Source: Pseudomonadota bacterium
GTDB lineage: Bacteria > Pseudomonadota > Alphaproteobacteria > Rhizobiales > Beijerinckiaceae
Length of the DNA stretch: 7,220 bases
Direction: 5' to 3'
NCBI GenBank assembly: GCA_023423995.1
Contig: JAFAEL010000080.1
Location: 1 to 7,220, forward strand
Positions 5,372 through 7,220 of the stretch are shown here, piece by piece. Position numbers and translations under genes: made by a program. The notes under the pieces were generated by a model that searched no databases, had not been told where the DNA came from, and saw only the letters and a list, made by a program, of their open reading frames with translations. The first letter of the stretch is position 1; each line of letters starts with the position of its first letter.

Positions 5372-6793
5372 GCGTGGAGCAAACCCGAAAGCCCTGAGGC
5401 GCTCGCTTCCCGAGCGAGTGACGGCTTCTTAGCAAGTTCCTCGGCGCCTGGTCCCATCTTTTCCTCCCAAGCAATGCCCGAGACCCTCGCCGCCAAAGCG
5501 TATGACGCGATCGAACACCTGATCGTCGAAGGCTCCATCCCGCCGGGAGATCTCCTGTCGGAAGTCTCCCTCAGCCAGCAGATCGGGATCGGGCGAACGC
5601 CTGTGCGGGAGGCGCTCCAGCGGCTCGAGCGCGACCAGCTGATCGTCGTGGAGCCCCGGCGCGGTGTCCGCGTGACGGACATCGACCGGAAGCGCTTCGA
5701 GCAGGCGATGGAGGTCCGCGAGGCGCTCGAGCCGGTGATGTCGCGGCTCGCCGCCCTTTCTGCCTGTCGCGGCCAGCGCCTGGAACTGAGGGAGTTGGCG
5801 CAGGCCATGATGGAGGCCGCGGACGGCGGCTCATCCTCGGGGCTCCTGGACGTTGATTTCCGGTTCAAGCGGGTGGTGGCGGAAGCCTGCGGCAACCCGC
5901 TGCTGACCACGGCGATCCGTCCCCTGCATTCGGTGTCCCGGCACTTCTTCTTCCGACATGCGCGCACCTCGCAGCGCTCGGTCGCGCTCGCCCATGCGGC
6001 CCTCATGAATCTCATCGCCAGCGGAGACGCCGCCGGCGCCGAGGCCGCATCCGAGCGCTTCCTCCATTCGATCCGTCGCTTCGCGAAATCCGTCCGCGCG
6101 CGCCGGGACGCAGGACCGGATCAGGGCTCGGCCCAGCACCGCCCGGACGCGGACATGACTCTCGCTGGCCAAGCCTTTCGGGCTATCGAGAGCCTCGTCG
6201 TCTCCCAGACCTACCCCCCGGGGGAGGTGCTTTCGGAACTCCGGCTGAGCGCCGAGCTCGGGATCGGCCGGACGCCCGTGCGGGAGGCGCTGCAGCGCCT
6301 CTCGGCCTTCCACCTGGTCACGATCCAAGCTCGCCGAGGAGCCGTCGTCGCCGAACTCGACCGCTACGACGCCTCGACGCTGAACGAAGCCCGCCTCCCG
6401 CTCGAACAGCTGCTCTCGCGCCTCGCCGCGCGCCGCTGCACCGACCGGCAGCGCGCCGAATTGAAGCGGCTGGGAGTCGAGTGGGTCCGGGCCGCCGAAC
6501 GTGGCCCGACGGCAGAGATCATCGCGATCGACGCCCGGATGAAATCCCTCGTCATCGCGGCCGCCGCGAACCCGTTCCTCGAACGCGCCATCGCGCCGCT
6601 TCACGCCATGGCGCGACGGTCCTATTTCGGACGGGCAACCATTCCGGACGCCGACGTCGCAGCGGCGCAAGCCGAACTTCTCGACAGGATCGCCGCAGGA
6701 GACGAGAACGCCGCCGCTCTCGCCTCGGTCCGGTTCGTCGCCGAGGCGATCAGGGTCGTGCGCGGCGCGATGCGGGAACCGCAGCCCGCCTGA
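5366..6793 (+). CDS. Tandem-duplicated GntR/FCD transcriptional regulator (two complete FadR-type units in one protein)
   Basis: 475 residues, about twice the usual 220-250 of FCD-class GntR regulators. Order: Ala/Ser-rich leader 1-37; winged helix 1 about 41-107; FCD 1 about 112-242; charged linker 243-264; winged helix 2 about 266-332; FCD 2 about 337-467. The halves align without gaps at a 225-residue offset, and GIGRTPVREALQRL is identical in both (74-87 and 299-312). Usual FCD metal ligands are Asp plus three His. FCD 1 has D164, K168 in place of the first His, H210 and H234. FCD 2 has D389, K393, and Q435 and A459 at the other two positions. It probably represses the divergent molybdoenzyme operon and itself, with an organic-acid-like ligand; this is inferred from context. 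The start is uncertain: ATG 5366 and ATG 5474 (MPETLAAKAYDAIE, a typical GntR beginning) both lack a clear ribosome site, and TTG 5306 is less likely. Confidence 0.92.
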   Translation: MSAWSKPESPEALASRASDGFLASSSAPGPIFSSQAMPETLAAKAYDAIEHLIVEGSIPPGDLLSEVSLSQQIGIGRTPVREALQRLERDQLIVVEPRRGVRVTDIDRKRFEQAMEVREALEPVMSRLAALSACRGQRLELRELAQAMMEAADGGSSSGLLDVDFRFKRVVAEACGNPLLTTAIRPLHSVSRHFFFRHARTSQRSVALAHAALMNLIASGDAAGAEAASERFLHSIRRFAKSVRARRDAGPDQGSAQHRPDADMTLAGQAFRAIESLVVSQTYPPGEVLSELRLSAELGIGRTPVREALQRLSAFHLVTIQARRGAVVAELDRYDASTLNEARLPLEQLLSRLAARRCTDRQRAELKRLGVEWVRAAERGPTAEIIAIDARMKSLVIAAAANPFLERAIAPLHAMARRSYFGRATIPDADVAAAQAELLDRIAAGDENAAALASVRFVAEAIRVVRGAMREPQPA

Positions 6794-6831
6794 GAGGCTG
6801 CCGGCTCTGGTCTCCGCGAGGCGTAATCTCG

Positions 6832-7220
6832 TCAGATCACGAGCGTCGCGGACCGCGACCGGACGGCGTGCAGCAGCGAGAATGCCGTGGAGGCCGAGGT
6901 CTTCGGATTTGCGCTCGCCCGGCCGGCCATGACGACCGTCATGTCGCCGATCTCGCTCGAGGCTTCGATGGTGCCGGTATTCCCCGAAGCCGCCGGATCG
7001 GCCACGAGCCGGACCTCCGTGCGGTCGAGACCCAGCCCGGCGAGCGCGACGGTTGCGGCTAGGTTGGCGTTCTTCGGGTAGCTCAGCGCGGCCTCTCGCG
7101 CCGAGCCTTTGAAGAAAACGGTGCGCTCGCGCAGGCCCGCCAGATCGACCGCTTTCTCGGCGGGGGTGCCGCGCCAGGCAAGCGGTGGCTTGGTGGACGT
7201 GTAGGTGACCGATACTAGCC
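6832..7220 (-). CDS. L-aspartate dehydrogenase-like protein (NadX/DUF108 family), N-terminus beyond window
   Basis: The C-terminal 128 residues are visible, about half of a typical 260-270-residue protein; the NAD(P)-binding Rossmann part lies beyond the right edge. Family marks, numbered from the first visible residue: TKPPLAWRGTPAE at 9-21, FKGSAREAALSYPKNANLAATVALAGLGLD at 36-65 (notably the YPKNAN block), VRLVADP at 69-75, and NPKTSASTAFSLLHAVR at 104-120. NadX converts L-aspartate to iminoaspartate, which can feed quinolinate and NAD synthesis. In place of the family's usual N-x-H-x-I after ADP, this protein has N80-T81-G82-T83-I84, so the expected active-site His is Gly. It may therefore be a paralogue with a different substrate or weak activity. 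It converges on the regulator gene, stop codons 38 bases apart, so it is not in that transcript and may belong to another operon. Confidence 0.85.
   Translation of the reverse strand, partial: LVSVTYTSTKPPLAWRGTPAEKAVDLAGLRERTVFFKGSAREAALSYPKNANLAATVALAGLGLDRTEVRLVADPAASGNTGTIEASSEIGDMTVVMAGRASANPKTSASTAFSLLHAVRSRSATLVI

Noticed and set aside
5831..6670. A 279-residue minus-strand frame opposite the regulator
   Set aside because: Shadow of the GntR/FCD gene with no recognisable domain; the plus-strand frame is clearly the gene.
6794..6831. Convergent gap examined for a shared terminator (CGAG-gcgtaat-CTCG at 6817-6831)
   Set aside because: Four-base stem, seven-base loop and no T-tract on either strand.

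Overview
The window is GC-rich, with third codon positions strongly biased to G/C, Tat-type export and GTG/TTG start candidates. This suggests an alphaproteobacterium, probably of the Hyphomicrobiales (rhizobial/Bosea-like) group; that placement is an inference from style, not from a marker gene. No rRNA, tRNA, insertion sequence or CRISPR array is visible.

Layout. Three genes run leftwards on the minus strand. First is a stand-alone form II CoxL-like molybdenum hydroxylase large subunit (4970-2541). After a 146-bp gap with its own promoter-like sequence comes a Tat-exported ABC-type solute-binding protein of the PotD/PotF kind (2394-1282). Fourteen bases further is a YtcJ-type amidohydrolase (1267 to beyond the left edge). 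A divergent control region of about 400 bp (4971-5365) separates them from a plus-strand regulator (5366-6793). Convergent with the regulator, the last 128 residues of an L-aspartate dehydrogenase-like protein (DUF108/NadX family) lie at the right edge on the minus strand (7220-6832).

The standout is the regulator. It is one polypeptide holding two complete GntR/FCD regulators in tandem (winged helix, FCD, linker, winged helix, FCD). The two halves align without gaps at a period of exactly 225 residues, with 36 of 67 residues identical across the DNA-binding domains. The FCD metal ligands are degraded: both halves have Lys where the first His belongs, and the second half has also lost the two distal His.

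The gaps around these genes carry six copies of a lopsided 10-bp near-palindrome, TGSCATRTCA. Copies overlap the best -10 candidates of both the molybdoenzyme and the solute-binding protein genes, and two lie ahead of the regulator. I infer a local regulon: the double regulator controls uptake (solute-binding protein), oxidation or hydroxylation (molybdoenzyme) and hydrolysis (amidohydrolase) of an unidentified, probably nitrogen-containing, small molecule.

Several parts are atypical. The molybdoenzyme lacks its FeS and FAD partner genes here, the amidohydrolase has substitutions at expected metal-ligand positions, and the NadX-like protein has Gly where the family's active-site His is expected. 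The substrate cannot be read from the sequence.
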